Shown piece after piece: positions 48,869-58,832 of a DNA stretch of 64,000 bases. Origin of the DNA: JACVRW01 sp963808775 (lineage in GTDB: Bacteria; Actinomycetota; Thermoleophilia; Solirubrobacterales; Thermoleophilaceae); the NCBI GenBank assembly GCA_963808775.1, contig CAWEGR010000003.1:1-64000 (forward strand), written 5' to 3'. The notes under the pieces were generated by a model, which was given only the letters and a program-made list of their open reading frames with translations, was not told the DNA's origin and made no database searches. Position numbers and translations under genes: made by a program. Each line of letters starts with the position of its first letter. Positions within the stretch are counted from its first letter, which is position 1.

Positions 48869-50049
48869 GCGGGTGCCGCGACCGGCACGCCGGCCTCGAT
48901 GAAGACGCGCTCGGCGGCGGCCACGCCGGCCCCGAGCTCGAGCTCGTGGCCGAGCTCGCGCAGGGTCATCTCGAGGGCGGAAATCGTCACGACGATGTCG
49001 AAGGGGCCGAAGTAGCCGCAGTGCGCGATGCGGGCGATCCGGCCCTTGAGCCGGCCCTGGCCGCCCGCGATCGTGATGCCGAAGCGGTCGCGCATCAGCT
49101 TCGGGACCTGCGCGCCGTCGATGCTCTCCGGCAGGGCGATCGCGGTGACCACGTTCGCGTTCTCACCGCCGCCGCCCAGCAGCTCGAGCCCGAGGCCGGC
49201 GGCGGCGGCGCGGGTGGCGCGGCCGAGCAGCTCGTGGCGCGCGTAGACCTGATCGAGCCCCTCCGCCTCGATCATCCCGAGCGCCACGTCGAGCGCCTGC
49301 ACGAGGCCGACCGCGGGGGTGAACGGGCTGTCGGGCGGGTCCTTGCGCTGCCCGCTCGCGCTGCGCTCCCAGTCGAAGTAGTAGCGGCGCCCGGGGTTCG
49401 CGCCGGCGCGCGCGAGCGCCGCCTCGTTCGGGCTCGCGAACCCGAGGCCCGGGGGAGCCATCAGCGCCTTCTGCGAGCCCGCCACGAGCACGTCGATGCC
49501 CCACTCGTCCTGCGGGCAGGGCACGGCGCCGAGGCCCGACACCGCGTCGACCGCGATCAGCGCCCCGTGCTCGTGCGCGACCCGAGCCAGCTCGCGGACG
49601 TCGTTGACCACGCCGGTGGAGGTCTCCGACAGCGTCGTGAAGACGAGCTCGACGCCGGGGTTGGCGGCCAGCTCGCGCTCGAGGCCCGCGGGATCGACGC
49701 GCATGCCCCACTCCGTCTCCCAGAAGACGGTCTGGGCGCCGTAGGCGTCGCAGAGCTCGCCCCAGCGCTCGCCGAACTTGCCGCACGCGGCCACGAGCGC
49801 GGCGTCGCCCGGGCGGACGAGGTTCGCCACGGCCGACTCCATCGCCCCGCTGCCGGAGCTCGCGAACAGGAGCACGTCGTTCGCGGTCCCGAACACGAGC
49901 CTGAGCCGCTCGAGCACGCGCGCGTACACCTCGACGAACGCAGGGGCGCGGTGGTAGAGCATCGGCTCGGCCATCACCTGCGACACCTCCGGCGGCAACG
50001 GCGTCGGCCCGGCGGTCATGAGATACCGCTTGACGTAGGGACTGGCCAT
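48865..50049 (-). CDS. Class V aminotransferase, probable phosphoserine/alanine-glyoxylate type
   Basis: 394-residue PLP enzyme of the SerC/AGAT class V group. LMTAGPTPLPPEVSQVMAEP is the N-terminal signature of alanine-glyoxylate/serine-pyruvate aminotransferases, and the PLP lysine lies in VLVAGSQKALMAPPGLGFA. LLFASSGSGAMESAVANLV binds phosphate. Because it overlaps serA by 4 bases, it probably supplies the 3-phosphohydroxypyruvate transamination step, as described for class V enzymes next to serA in archaea and some bacteria. That role is inferred from context. Confidence 0.87.
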   Translation of the reverse strand: MASPYVKRYLMTAGPTPLPPEVSQVMAEPMLYHRAPAFVEVYARVLERLRLVFGTANDVLLFASSGSGAMESAVANLVRPGDAALVAACGKFGERWGELCDAYGAQTVFWETEWGMRVDPAGLERELAANPGVELVFTTLSETSTGVVNDVRELARVAHEHGALIAVDAVSGLGAVPCPQDEWGIDVLVAGSQKALMAPPGLGFASPNEAALARAGANPGRRYYFDWERSASGQRKDPPDSPFTPAVGLVQALDVALGMIEAEGLDQVYARHELLGRATRAAAAGLGLELLGGGGENANVVTAIALPESIDGAQVPKLMRDRFGITIAGGQGRLKGRIARIAHCGYFGPFDIVVTISALEMTLRELGHELELGAGVAAAERVFIEAGVPVAAPA

Positions 50050-50076
50050 CGGCCCGGCGAGGATAGCTCGCGGCGC

Positions 50077-50793
50077 TCAGGCCACGAGCCGGGCGAGCAC
50101 CGATGCGGTCAGCGCCGCCGCCCGGATGCTGTCCGAGTTGTCGAACTCGTTCTCGAAGTCGCGCCTGAACTCCTCGTCGGTCGCGATCAGCACGACGATC
50201 ACGATCCAGAAGATCGTGGCGAGCACGGCCAGCCCGAGCCCCGCCCAGCCGATCCAGAAGCCGGCCTGGGCGATGCCGCGGTTCTTGGGGGTCTCGCCCG
50301 CGTCGACGCGCTTGACGCCCTTTCGCCCGTAGACGATCCCCGCGATCGAGCAGCCGACCGAGATCAGCGACGAGAGCCCGGCGCTGATGAACAGCAGGCC
50401 GACGGAGACGAGCGAGAGCACGAATCCGGCTACCGCGGAGCCGTTGTCGGGCGCGGGCGGCGCGTAGCCCCACGGACCCTGCTGCTGCCAGGTGCCCGGC
50501 GGAGGCTGCTGCTGAGGGGGCGGCTGCTGCCAGCCCGCCTGGCCCTGGGGCGGATGCCAGCCGCCGGGCGGGGGCGGCTGTTGCGCCTGACCGGGCGGGG
50601 GCGGCGCGCCGACCGGCGGCGCCTGCGGCCCGGCGGCTCCAGCGGGTGGCGCGTACTGCGGAGGGGGTGGCGGCGCCGGCCTGTCGCCGAGCTCGGGCTC
50701 CGGCCCGGCCGGCTCGGGCGGGAGGAATTCTCCGCCTGTGCCGAGGCGGCCGGCTCGGCCGGCCGCGGAGGTTCCCTTGTCCTCCCCCTCCAT
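50077..50793 (-). CDS. DUF4190-type membrane protein with proline/glutamine-rich N-terminus
   Basis: 238 residues. The first 115 are low-complexity Pro/Gln/Gly sequence (WQQPPPQQQPPPGTWQQQGP). Two membrane helices follow, around 120-145 and 175-200 (LSLVSVGLLFISAGLSSLIS; WIVIVVLIATDEEF side), with GIVYGRKGVKRV between, as in DUF4190. The short C-terminus is helical. Function unknown. It begins four bases after the ilvC stop. The N-terminal AAGRAGR is encoded by hairpin element copy 3. Confidence 0.82.
   Translation of the reverse strand: MEGEDKGTSAAGRAGRLGTGGEFLPPEPAGPEPELGDRPAPPPPPQYAPPAGAAGPQAPPVGAPPPPGQAQQPPPPGGWHPPQGQAGWQQPPPQQQPPPGTWQQQGPWGYAPPAPDNGSAVAGFVLSLVSVGLLFISAGLSSLISVGCSIAGIVYGRKGVKRVDAGETPKNRGIAQAGFWIGWAGLGLAVLATIFWIVIVVLIATDEEFRRDFENEFDNSDSIRAAALTASVLARLVA
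50746..50766 (+). repeat. Hairpin element copy 3 (stem GCGGCCGGC)
   Basis: GCGGCCGGC-TCG-GCCGGCCGC, a perfect inverted repeat inside the first codons of the DUF4190 gene. Identical over 21 bases to copy 2 read on the other strand. Confidence 0.55.
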
Positions 50794-50797
50794 TGCC

Positions 50798-51784
<987 letters not shown>

Positions 51785-51788
<4 letters not shown>

Positions 51789-52987
51789 GAGGCGCGGGAC
51801 TCTATTAGCCGGTCCCGGAGCAGTTTCCCGGCTTCGTTGCGCGGCAGGCTTCCGGTCAGCTCGACGCGCTTCGGCACCGCGGCCGCCGGGAGCCGCCCGC
51901 GGCACCAGTCGCGCAGCTCCTCCTCTCCGGGCCGCGCGCCCCCCTCCGGGACGACAAAGGCCGTGACCGCCTCGCCCCAGACGGGATCGGGCAGGCCGGC
52001 CACCCCGGCCTCGGCGACCTGCGGGTGCTCCATCAGCGCGTTCTCGATCGCGAGCGGGGCCACGTTCACCCCACCGGTGACGATCAGGTCCTTCTTGCGT
52101 CCCTCGAGCCGCAACAGGCCGTCCTCGAGGCGACCGAGGTCGCCCGTGTGGAGCCAGCCCTCGGCGTCGCGGGCGCCCGGCGCGACCATCGCGCCGCGCA
52201 CCAGCACCTCTCCGTCCGCCGCGACCGCGAGCTCGACACCGGCGAGCGGCCTGCCCGGGCTGCCGGCCGTGACCTGCGAGGCCGACTCCGTCATGCCGTA
52301 GACGGGCACGACCGGTATGCCGGCCGCGTCCGCCCACTCGAGCAGCCCCGGCGGGATCGGCCCCCCGCCGAGCACGATCGCGCGCAGGCCCGGGGTGCGC
52401 TCGAGCCCGGCCTCGCGCAGGCGCACCAGCATCGTCGGCACGAGCGATACGAGCGTGACCTCGCCCGCCTCGAGCGCGTCGCGCACGCGGGCGGCGTCGA
52501 AGCCGTCGTGGATCACGGCCGTGGCGCCCGCGATCGCGCAGCGGACGAGCACCGACAGCCCGGCGATCCGCGTGAGCGGCAGGGGGCAGAGCCAGCGGTC
52601 GCCGGGCGTGAGCGGAAACGCGTCGGCCGAGGCGCCGGCGCTCGCCTCCAGGTTCGCGAGGGTGAGCGCCACCGGCTGGGGCTCTCCGGTCGTCCCGGAG
52701 GTCAGGATCACGAGCGCGCTGCCCCTCGGCGGATCGAGGCCGGCGGGCGCCTCCGCGCCGGGCTCGAGCGGGACCGCGACCGCGCCCGCCCGCCAGGTCG
52801 CGTGGAGCAGCGCGGCGAACTCGATGCCGGAGCGAGCGCCGACCGGCACGACCCTCCCGGGCTCGATCTCCTCGGCCAGGCGGGCCGCGCGCTCGTCGAG
52901 CTGGGCGTAGGTCGCGACCGTGCCCTCAGCGACGAGCGCGGGGTGATCGGGGCGCTCGCGAGCCGCGCCTGCCAGCCAGTCCTGCAT
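51785..52987 (-). CDS. menE: o-Succinylbenzoate-CoA ligase
   Basis: ANL-family acyl-CoA ligase activating o-succinylbenzoate for menaquinone synthesis. ALVILTSGTTGEPQPVALT is the P-loop, VVPVYGMTESASQVTAG and GWLHTGDLGRLEDGLLRLEG follow, and GSLPRNEAGKLLRD carries the catalytic Lys. Length of 400 residues is short but normal for actinobacterial MenE. Assignment rests on neighbouring menB/A/C/H/D/F. ATG 52987 is divergent from menB (53015) with 27 bases between. Confidence 0.92.
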
Positions 52988-53014
52988 GGGCAGCAGCGTA
53001 TGCTGGCGGGCCCG

Positions 53015-53902
53015 ATGAGCACCACCGAGAAGGACGCGCAGCGGCGCTGGACCGAGGAGCAGTCGCGCAGGAAGATCCGGCCGGCCGCCGCCTGGAGCGG
53101 GGCGGGCGCCTACGAGGACATCCGCTACGAGACGGCGGAGGGAATCGCGAAGATCACGATCGACCGCCCCGACGTCCGCAACGCCTTCCGCCCCGAGACG
53201 CTCATCGAGGTCTCGGACGCACTCGACCGCGCGCGCGAGGACACGGAGATCGGGGTGATCGTGCTGACCGGGGAGGGCCCGCTGGCGTTCTGCTCGGGCG
53301 GGGACCAGCGCGTCCGCGGCGACACCGGCTACGTGGCGGGCGGGGCGAGCGTCGGGCGCTTTCACGTGACCGACCTGCACGTTCAGATGCGGCGCTGCCC
53401 GAAGCCGATCGTGGCGATGGTGGCCGGCTATGCCGTCGGCGGCGGCCAGGTGCTGCACGTGGTCTGCGACCTCACGATCGCGGCGGACAACGCGCGCTTC
53501 GGGCAGACGGGGCCGAAGGTGGGCAGCTTCGACGGCGGCTTCGGCGCGGGCCTGCTCGCGAACCTCGTGGGGCCGAAGAAGGCGAAGGAGATCTGGTTCC
53601 TCTGCCGCCAGTACGACGCCGGCGAGGCGCTCGCGATGGGGCTCGTCAACAGGGTGGTGCCGCTCGAGGAGCTCGAGGAGGAGACCGTGGCATGGTGCCG
53701 CGAGATGCTGGCCCTCTCCCCCTTCTCGCTGCGCCTGCTCAAGGCGAGCTTCAACGCCGCGGAGGACGGGCTGACCGGCATCCAGCAGCTCGCGCACGAC
53801 GCCAACCTCCTCTTCTACGGGAGCGAAGAGGCACGGGAGGGGCGCGAGGCATATCGCGAGAAGCGCCCGCCGGATTTCGCCAAGTTCCCGAAGCGGCCTT
53901 GA
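53015..53902 (+). CDS. menB: 1,4-Dihydroxy-2-naphthoyl-CoA synthase
   Basis: Crotonase-fold enzyme that closes the naphthoquinone ring. FCSGGDQRVRGDTGYVAGG is the MenB signature, with AGYAVGGGQVLHVVCDLTIA forming the oxyanion region and GPKVGSFDGGFGAGLLANLV following. 295 residues with the N-terminal extension usual in actinobacteria. It heads menB-menA-menC, joined by TTGA and GTGA overlaps. Confidence 0.96.
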   Translation: MSTTEKDAQRRWTEEQSRRKIRPAAAWSGAGAYEDIRYETAEGIAKITIDRPDVRNAFRPETLIEVSDALDRAREDTEIGVIVLTGEGPLAFCSGGDQRVRGDTGYVAGGASVGRFHVTDLHVQMRRCPKPIVAMVAGYAVGGGQVLHVVCDLTIAADNARFGQTGPKVGSFDGGFGAGLLANLVGPKKAKEIWFLCRQYDAGEALAMGLVNRVVPLEELEEETVAWCREMLALSPFSLRLLKASFNAAEDGLTGIQQLAHDANLLFYGSEEAREGREAYREKRPPDFAKFPKRP

Positions 53903-54774
53903 GCCACCTGCGCCTGTGGTTGCTCGCGGCGCGTCCGCGGACGCTGCCCGCCGCGATCGCGCCGGTGCTCGTGGGCACCGCGCTCGCCGGATCCGAGGAC
54001 GTCTTCCGCGCGGGGCCGTTCATCGGCGCGCTGGTCGGCTCGATCTTCATCCAGATCGGGACGAACCTGTCGAACGACTACTCGGATGCCCGCCGCGGGG
54101 CCGACACCGAGGACCGGCTCGGGCCCGTGCGCGTGACCGCCGGCGGGCTGATGCCGCCGAAGCGCGTGCTCGTCGGCACCTACGTCGCATTCGGCATCGC
54201 GGTCGCCGCGGGCATCTACCTCGCGGCCGTGTCCGGATGGGAGCTGATCATCGTCGGCATCGCCTCGATCCTGGCCGGGGTGCTCTACACGGGCGGGCCG
54301 CGGCCCTATGGCTATGAGGGCCTCGGCGAGCTGTTCGTGTTCCTCTTCTTCGGCATCGTCGCGGTCGCGGGGTCCTACTTCGTGCAGACCGAGGAGCTGC
54401 GCTGGGAGGCCTTCGCGCTCGCGGTGCCGGTCGGCCTGCTCGCGGCGGCGATCCTGGTCGTCAACAACGTGCGCGACATCGACACCGACAGGCGCGCGGG
54501 CAAGCGCACGCTGGCGGTGAAGCTCGGGCGCGAGCGCGCCCGGGGCCTGTTCACGGCGATGATCGTCGTCTCCTTCGTGGTCCCGCTGGCCCTGATCGGC
54601 ACGCTCTCGCCCTGGGTGCTGCTGGCGCTCGGCTCGCTGCCGCTCGCGCCGCCGCTGCTGCGCGCGGTGAGGACGCGCACCGACGGTCCGGCGCTGAACG
54701 GCGCGCTCGCCGGCACGGGGCGCCTGCTCGCCGTCTTCTCCGTGCTGCTGTCGGTCGGGGTGCTGCTCTCGTGA
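53899..54774 (+). CDS. menA: 1,4-Dihydroxy-2-naphthoate prenyltransferase
   Basis: Integral membrane UbiA-family enzyme that attaches the polyprenyl chain. The two Asp-rich motifs are TNLSNDYSDARRGADTEDRL and VVNNVRDIDTDRRAGKRTLA. Eight or nine hydrophobic helices are visible in 291 residues. The TTG at 53899 overlaps the menB stop as TTGA; the resulting N-terminus (LSHLRLWLLAARPRTLPAAI) matches the family, so the unusual start is credible. Confidence 0.95.
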   Translation: MSHLRLWLLAARPRTLPAAIAPVLVGTALAGSEDVFRAGPFIGALVGSIFIQIGTNLSNDYSDARRGADTEDRLGPVRVTAGGLMPPKRVLVGTYVAFGIAVAAGIYLAAVSGWELIIVGIASILAGVLYTGGPRPYGYEGLGELFVFLFFGIVAVAGSYFVQTEELRWEAFALAVPVGLLAAAILVVNNVRDIDTDRRAGKRTLAVKLGRERARGLFTAMIVVSFVVPLALIGTLSPWVLLALGSLPLAPPLLRAVRTRTDGPALNGALAGTGRLLAVFSVLLSVGVLLS

Positions 54775-55787
54775 AAGGCCTGCGCCGCTCGCTGCTGCGC
54801 CTCTCGATCCCGCTCGCCCACCCCTTCGTGACCTCGAGCGGCGTGGTCACCTCGCGCGAGCTGCTCCTGCTCCGCATCGAGGCGTCCGACGGCACCGTCG
54901 GCCACGGCGAGGCGGCGCCGTTCGAGCCCTACGACGGCGTGCCGCTCGAGCGCGCGATCGCGGCGCTCACCGGCGCGGGCGGCCGCCGGCCGCCGCAGGC
55001 GCGCGCCGCCGAGGAGGTCGCCCGCCTCGATCTGCGCGCGCGCCAGGACGGCCGGCCCGTGGCGGAGCCCGTCAGGGACTCGCTGCCGGTCAACCTCACG
55101 CTCGCGTCCGGGCCGCCCGAGGAGGCCGCCGCCCGTGCCCGCGAGGGCCTGCGCTCGGGCTACGCCTGCTTCAAGCTCAAGGTCGGCCTGCCCGACGACA
55201 GCGAGCGCGTGGCCGCTGTGCGCGAGGCGATCGGGCCCTGGCCCGCGCTGCGCGTGGACGCGAACGGCGCGTGGAGCGTCGACGAGGCCGTGCGGGCGAT
55301 CCGGGCGATCGAGGAGCACGACCTCGAGTTCGTCGAGCAGCCCTGCCGCTCGCTGCGCGAGCTCGCCGCGGTGCGCGAGCGCGTGTCGACCCCCATCGCC
55401 GCCGACGAGTCCGTCTCGACCCTGCGCGAGCTGAGGCGCGCACTCGAGCTCGAGGCGTGCGACGTCCTGAACGTGAAGCTGGCCGGCTGCGGCGGCGTCG
55501 AGCCGGCCCGCGAGCTCCTGCGCGAGTCGCGCGCGGCCGGGCTCGACGCGTTCATGTCGAGCACCCTCGACGGGCCCTGGGGGATCGCCGCGGCGCTTCA
55601 GGTCGCGGCGTCCGAGGAGCTCTCGCTCGCGTGCGGGCTCGCGACGCTCGGCCTGTTCGACGCCGAGGTCGCCCGCGCGCTGCCCTCGCCGCGGCGCGGC
55701 ACGCTCAAGGTGCCCGGCGGGCCGGGCCTCGGGCTCGAGATCGACGACGCGGCGCTCGCCGAGGTCACGGTCGAGCGGATCGACTGA
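54771..55787 (+). CDS. menC: o-Succinylbenzoate synthase
   Basis: Enolase-superfamily dehydratase forming o-succinylbenzoate from SHCHC. Catalytic lysine pair in ACFKLKVGL, metal ligands in LRVDANGAWS, EFVEQPC and IAADESVS, second catalytic Lys in LNVKLAGCGG. 338 residues from GTG 54771. As a member of the muconate-cycloisomerase subgroup it could have side activities, but the men context is clear. It overlaps the end of menH by 23 bases, tail to tail. Confidence 0.94.
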   Translation: MKGLRRSLLRLSIPLAHPFVTSSGVVTSRELLLLRIEASDGTVGHGEAAPFEPYDGVPLERAIAALTGAGGRRPPQARAAEEVARLDLRARQDGRPVAEPVRDSLPVNLTLASGPPEEAAARAREGLRSGYACFKLKVGLPDDSERVAAVREAIGPWPALRVDANGAWSVDEAVRAIRAIEEHDLEFVEQPCRSLRELAAVRERVSTPIAADESVSTLRELRRALELEACDVLNVKLAGCGGVEPARELLRESRAAGLDAFMSSTLDGPWGIAAALQVAASEELSLACGLATLGLFDAEVARALPSPRRGTLKVPGGPGLGLEIDDAALAEVTVERID

Positions 55788-56478
55788 CCCAGTCGGCGAT
55801 CAGCCGGGCGACCTCCTCCGGCCGCTGCAGCTGCGGGGCATGGCCCGCCTCCTCGACGATGACCGCGGTCGCATGCGGAGCGGTGTCCGCGATCCGGCGG
55901 GCCGCCGCCGCGTAGCCCTCGTCGCGGGCACCCGCGATCGCCAGCAGCGGCAGCTCGAACATGACCAGCTCGTGCCAGACGGGCTCGAGCACGCCCTGGC
56001 CCGCCGTCCTCAGGAGCAGCGCGAGGCCGACCGGGTCCTGTTCGAGCCTGCCCGCGCGCTGCTCCTCGATCAGCGGCTCCGGCTGGTCCGCGAACAGGGG
56101 CTGGCGCTCCCAGACGGAGACGATGTCCTCGATCGGCGCCGCCTCCATCCAGGCCGCCAGGCGCTCGTCCGCCTCGGCGCGCGCGCTTCGCAGCGCCGGC
56201 TCGTCGATTCCCGCGGTCGCGCCCACGGTCACCACTCCGCGGTAGCGGTCCGGCTCGCGCAGCGCCGCCCGCAGCGCGAGCCGGCCCCCGAGCGAGTAGC
56301 CGCACAGGACGCGACCCTCGCCGGCCTCGGCGATCTCGCGCAGGCGGCCCTCGAAGTTGTGCTCGGCGTGTCCGAGCAGGAGCGGGTCGATCGAGTCGGG
56401 CAGGAGCCGCGTGACCGCGCCCCACGCCGAGGCCGGCTGCATGAAGCCGGGGATGAACAGCACGCCCGCCTGCGCCAT
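55765..56478 (-). CDS. menH: MenH-like SHCHC synthase / alpha-beta hydrolase
   Basis: 237-residue alpha/beta hydrolase with VLFIPGFMQPASAW, nucleophile elbow LCGYSLGGRLAL (Ser in GYSLGG), Asp in IAGARDEGY and His in EEAGHAPQLQRPEE, so the triad is complete, unlike the hydrolase at 519. Position between menC and menD supports SHCHC synthase, which eliminates pyruvate from the MenD product. Start ATG 56478; its start is 22 bases from the divergent menD GTG. Confidence 0.87.
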   Translation of the reverse strand: MAQAGVLFIPGFMQPASAWGAVTRLLPDSIDPLLLGHAEHNFEGRLREIAEAGEGRVLCGYSLGGRLALRAALREPDRYRGVVTVGATAGIDEPALRSARAEADERLAAWMEAAPIEDIVSVWERQPLFADQPEPLIEEQRAGRLEQDPVGLALLLRTAGQGVLEPVWHELVMFELPLLAIAGARDEGYAAAARRIADTAPHATAVIVEEAGHAPQLQRPEEVARLIADWVSRSARP

Positions 56479-56500
56479 CGCCGGGTAGCGTGACGCATCC

Positions 56501-58139
56501 GTGCAGCCGATCAACCGCACGTACGCCCCGATCCAGGCCCTCGCCGACGAGCTGCGGCGCTGCGGGATGACGCACGCGGTCACCTCGCCCGGGTCGCGCA
56601 ACGCCCCACTCGCGCTGACTCTGGCCGCGCAGGAGGGCATCGAGGCGGTCTCGGTCATCGACGAGCGCAGCGCCGGCTTCGTGGCGCTGGGGATGGCGAA
56701 GGCGAGCGGGCGCCCCGTGGCGGTGACCTGCACCTCCGGCACCGCGGCGGCGAACCTCCACCCGGCGGTTGTCGAGGCCTGGGAGGCGCGCGTGCCGCTG
56801 ATCGTGCTGACCGCCGACCGCCCGCCGGAGCTGCGCGAGGTCGGCGCCGGTCAGGCGATCGACCAGATCCGGCTCTACGGCAGCGCGGCCAAGTGGTTCG
56901 TCGAGGTGGGAAACCACGAGCCGGGCCGCGCCACGGCGATCCACCACCGCGCGCTCGCGTGCCGCGCCTGGCACACGGCGCGGGGCGGGCGGCCGGGGCC
57001 GGTGCACCTCAACTTCCCGCTGCGCGAGCCGCTCGCGCCGGCGCCCGAGCCGGACCTCGACCCGGAGGACTGGCGGGGCAGGCCGGGCGGCGAGCCCTGG
57101 ACGCGGCTGAGCGAGGGCGAGCGCGCACTCGCGGCGGATGAGGTCGCGGAGCTCGCGCGCACGCTGCCCGCGCGCGGGGTGATTGTCTGCGGCGAGGCGC
57201 GCGAGCCGAACCTGGCTGTGCTCGACCTGGCGCGGGCGCTCGGCTGGCCCGTGTTCGCCGAGCCCACCTCCGGGCTGCGCTGCGGCCCCCACGAGCGCTC
57301 GCACGTGGTCGCCCACTACGACGTGCTGCTGCGGTCAGAGCGCTTCGCCGCGGAACGGCGCCCGGAGCTCGTCCTGCGCTTCGGCGACATGCCGACCTCG
57401 AAGCCGCTGCGCGCGTGGGTCGCGGACGCCGAGCAGGTCGTCGTGGACCCGCACGCGCTCTGGAACGAGCCCACCCGCTCCGCCGCCCGGGTGCTGGTGG
57501 CGGAGCCGGCGCGGCTCGCCGAGGCGCTCGCGGGCGTCGTCGAGGGCAGCCCCGATCCGGGCTGGATCGAGTCGTGGCGCGAGGCCGATGCGGTGGTGCC
57601 GGAGGAGCTCGCGGCGTCCCCGGAGGACTTCGAGCCGCGCATCCTCGCCGGCCTCGAGCCCGAGCTGCCGGACGGGGCGATCGTCTGGGTCAGCTCGTCG
57701 ATGCCGATCCGCGACGTCGAGGCGTGCTTCCCGCAGTCCGCTAAGCGGATCCGCTTCATGTCGAACCGCGGCGCGAACGGCATCGACGGCGTCGTCTCGT
57801 CGGCGCTCGGCGCCGCCATCGCCACGGGCCTGCCGACCTGGGTGCTGATCGGCGAGATCGCGCTCCAGCACGACGCCGGCGGGCTGCTCGCCGCCCGCCG
57901 CGCAGGGGTGGACCTGCAGGTCGTCTGCCTCGACAACGGCGGCGGCGGCATCTTCGACTTCCTGCCGGTCGCCGGACATCGCGGAGCCCGAGGCCTACGA
58001 GGGTCACATCGCGACCCCAACGAGCACGGACCTCGCCGCGCTCGCCCCGGGCGCGCGCATCATCCGGACCGACCGCGCGACGAACGTGGCGCTCCACCGC
58101 GAGCTTGCGGAGCGGGTCGCGCGCCGCCTCGGCGGCTAG
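56501..58139 (+). CDS. menD: MenD (SEPHCHC synthase), +1 frameshift near C-terminus
   Basis: ThDP-dependent enzyme joining 2-ketoglutarate and isochorismate. It begins TYAPIQALADELRRCGMTHA, and the catalytic Glu is in SVIDERSAGFVALGMAKASG. The ThDP/Mg block is IGEIALQHDAGGLL to VCLDNGGGGIFDFLPVA. One extra G at 57974/57975 shifts the frame; without it DIAEPEAYEGHIATPTSTDL follows and the protein ends at 58139 with about 545 residues. The affected part is the last tenth of the protein. Confidence 0.93.
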
Positions 58140-58786
58140 TCGCTCAGGGCAACCCTGTCGACTCGCCGGTGGTAGCGCTCGCCCGCCTTGCCCCCGGCCA
58201 TCGCGGCGAGCAGGGTGCCGACCACGACCGCGGCGAGCGCGATCGCGGCGCCCGCGGTGAGCGAGCCCTCGTCGATCGGGATGCGGGGCAGGTCGAGGCG
58301 CTCGAGCACGTTGTACTCGGCGCCGAAGAGCGCGCCGAACACGGCGAGCACGATCGTCACGCCGAGCCCGATGGCCCACACGGCGAGGCCCTGGCGGCCG
58401 CCGTCGAAGCGAGACATGCGACCGCTCACGTAACCGCCGGAGGCGTACGCGACTCCGAGCACGAGGAGCAGCAGGATGCCGCCGACGATGCCGATCGTGT
58501 CGGCGTCCGCCTCGTCGGCCGTGTCGTTGACGTCGCTGAGCCCGAACGCCGCCCCGGCGGCGCTCAGCAGCCCGACCAGGATCGCCGCCATCCCGACGGC
58601 CACGAGCCAGCCGAAGAAGGCGCTCCCCCAGTTGATGCCGCCGAACTCCTCGCGCTGGCGCGCGCGCACGGCGCGCAATGTGTCCCGGTCGCGCGCGAAG
58701 CGTCCCTGCTCCGGGTGGGTCTCGGGATCGCGGATCTCGCGATCACGGACCTCTTCCTCAGTCCTTGTGTCGTCACGAATCGCCAT
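58136..58786 (-). CDS. Hypothetical multi-pass membrane protein
   Basis: 216 residues. A charged cytoplasmic N-terminus (about 50 residues, many Arg/Glu) is followed by four hydrophobic segments near 57-80 (FFGWLVAVGMAAILVGLLSA), 100-122 (IGIVGGILLLLVLGVAYASG), 137-157 and 185-207, with a short tail. Glycine motifs such as SGGYVSGRMSRFDGGRQG are typical of TIGR04086-like or DUF membrane proteins in actinobacteria, but I cannot name the family. It lies between menD and menF and overlaps the menD end by 4 bases. Confidence 0.75.
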   Translation of the reverse strand: MAIRDDTRTEEEVRDREIRDPETHPEQGRFARDRDTLRAVRARQREEFGGINWGSAFFGWLVAVGMAAILVGLLSAAGAAFGLSDVNDTADEADADTIGIVGGILLLLVLGVAYASGGYVSGRMSRFDGGRQGLAVWAIGLGVTIVLAVFGALFGAEYNVLERLDLPRIPIDEGSLTAGAAIALAAVVVGTLLAAMAGGKAGERYHRRVDRVALSD

Positions 58787-58832
58787 GGCGAGATTCGGAT
58801 GCCCGCGGACGGCGCGCCGGAAACCCGCGGGC

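Noticed and set aside
54975..55000. GC-palindromes such as GGCCGCCGGCCGCC in menC and similar in other genes
   Set aside because: They follow from Ala/Gly/Arg codons in GC-rich DNA and lack the exact 9-base stem of the three-copy element.
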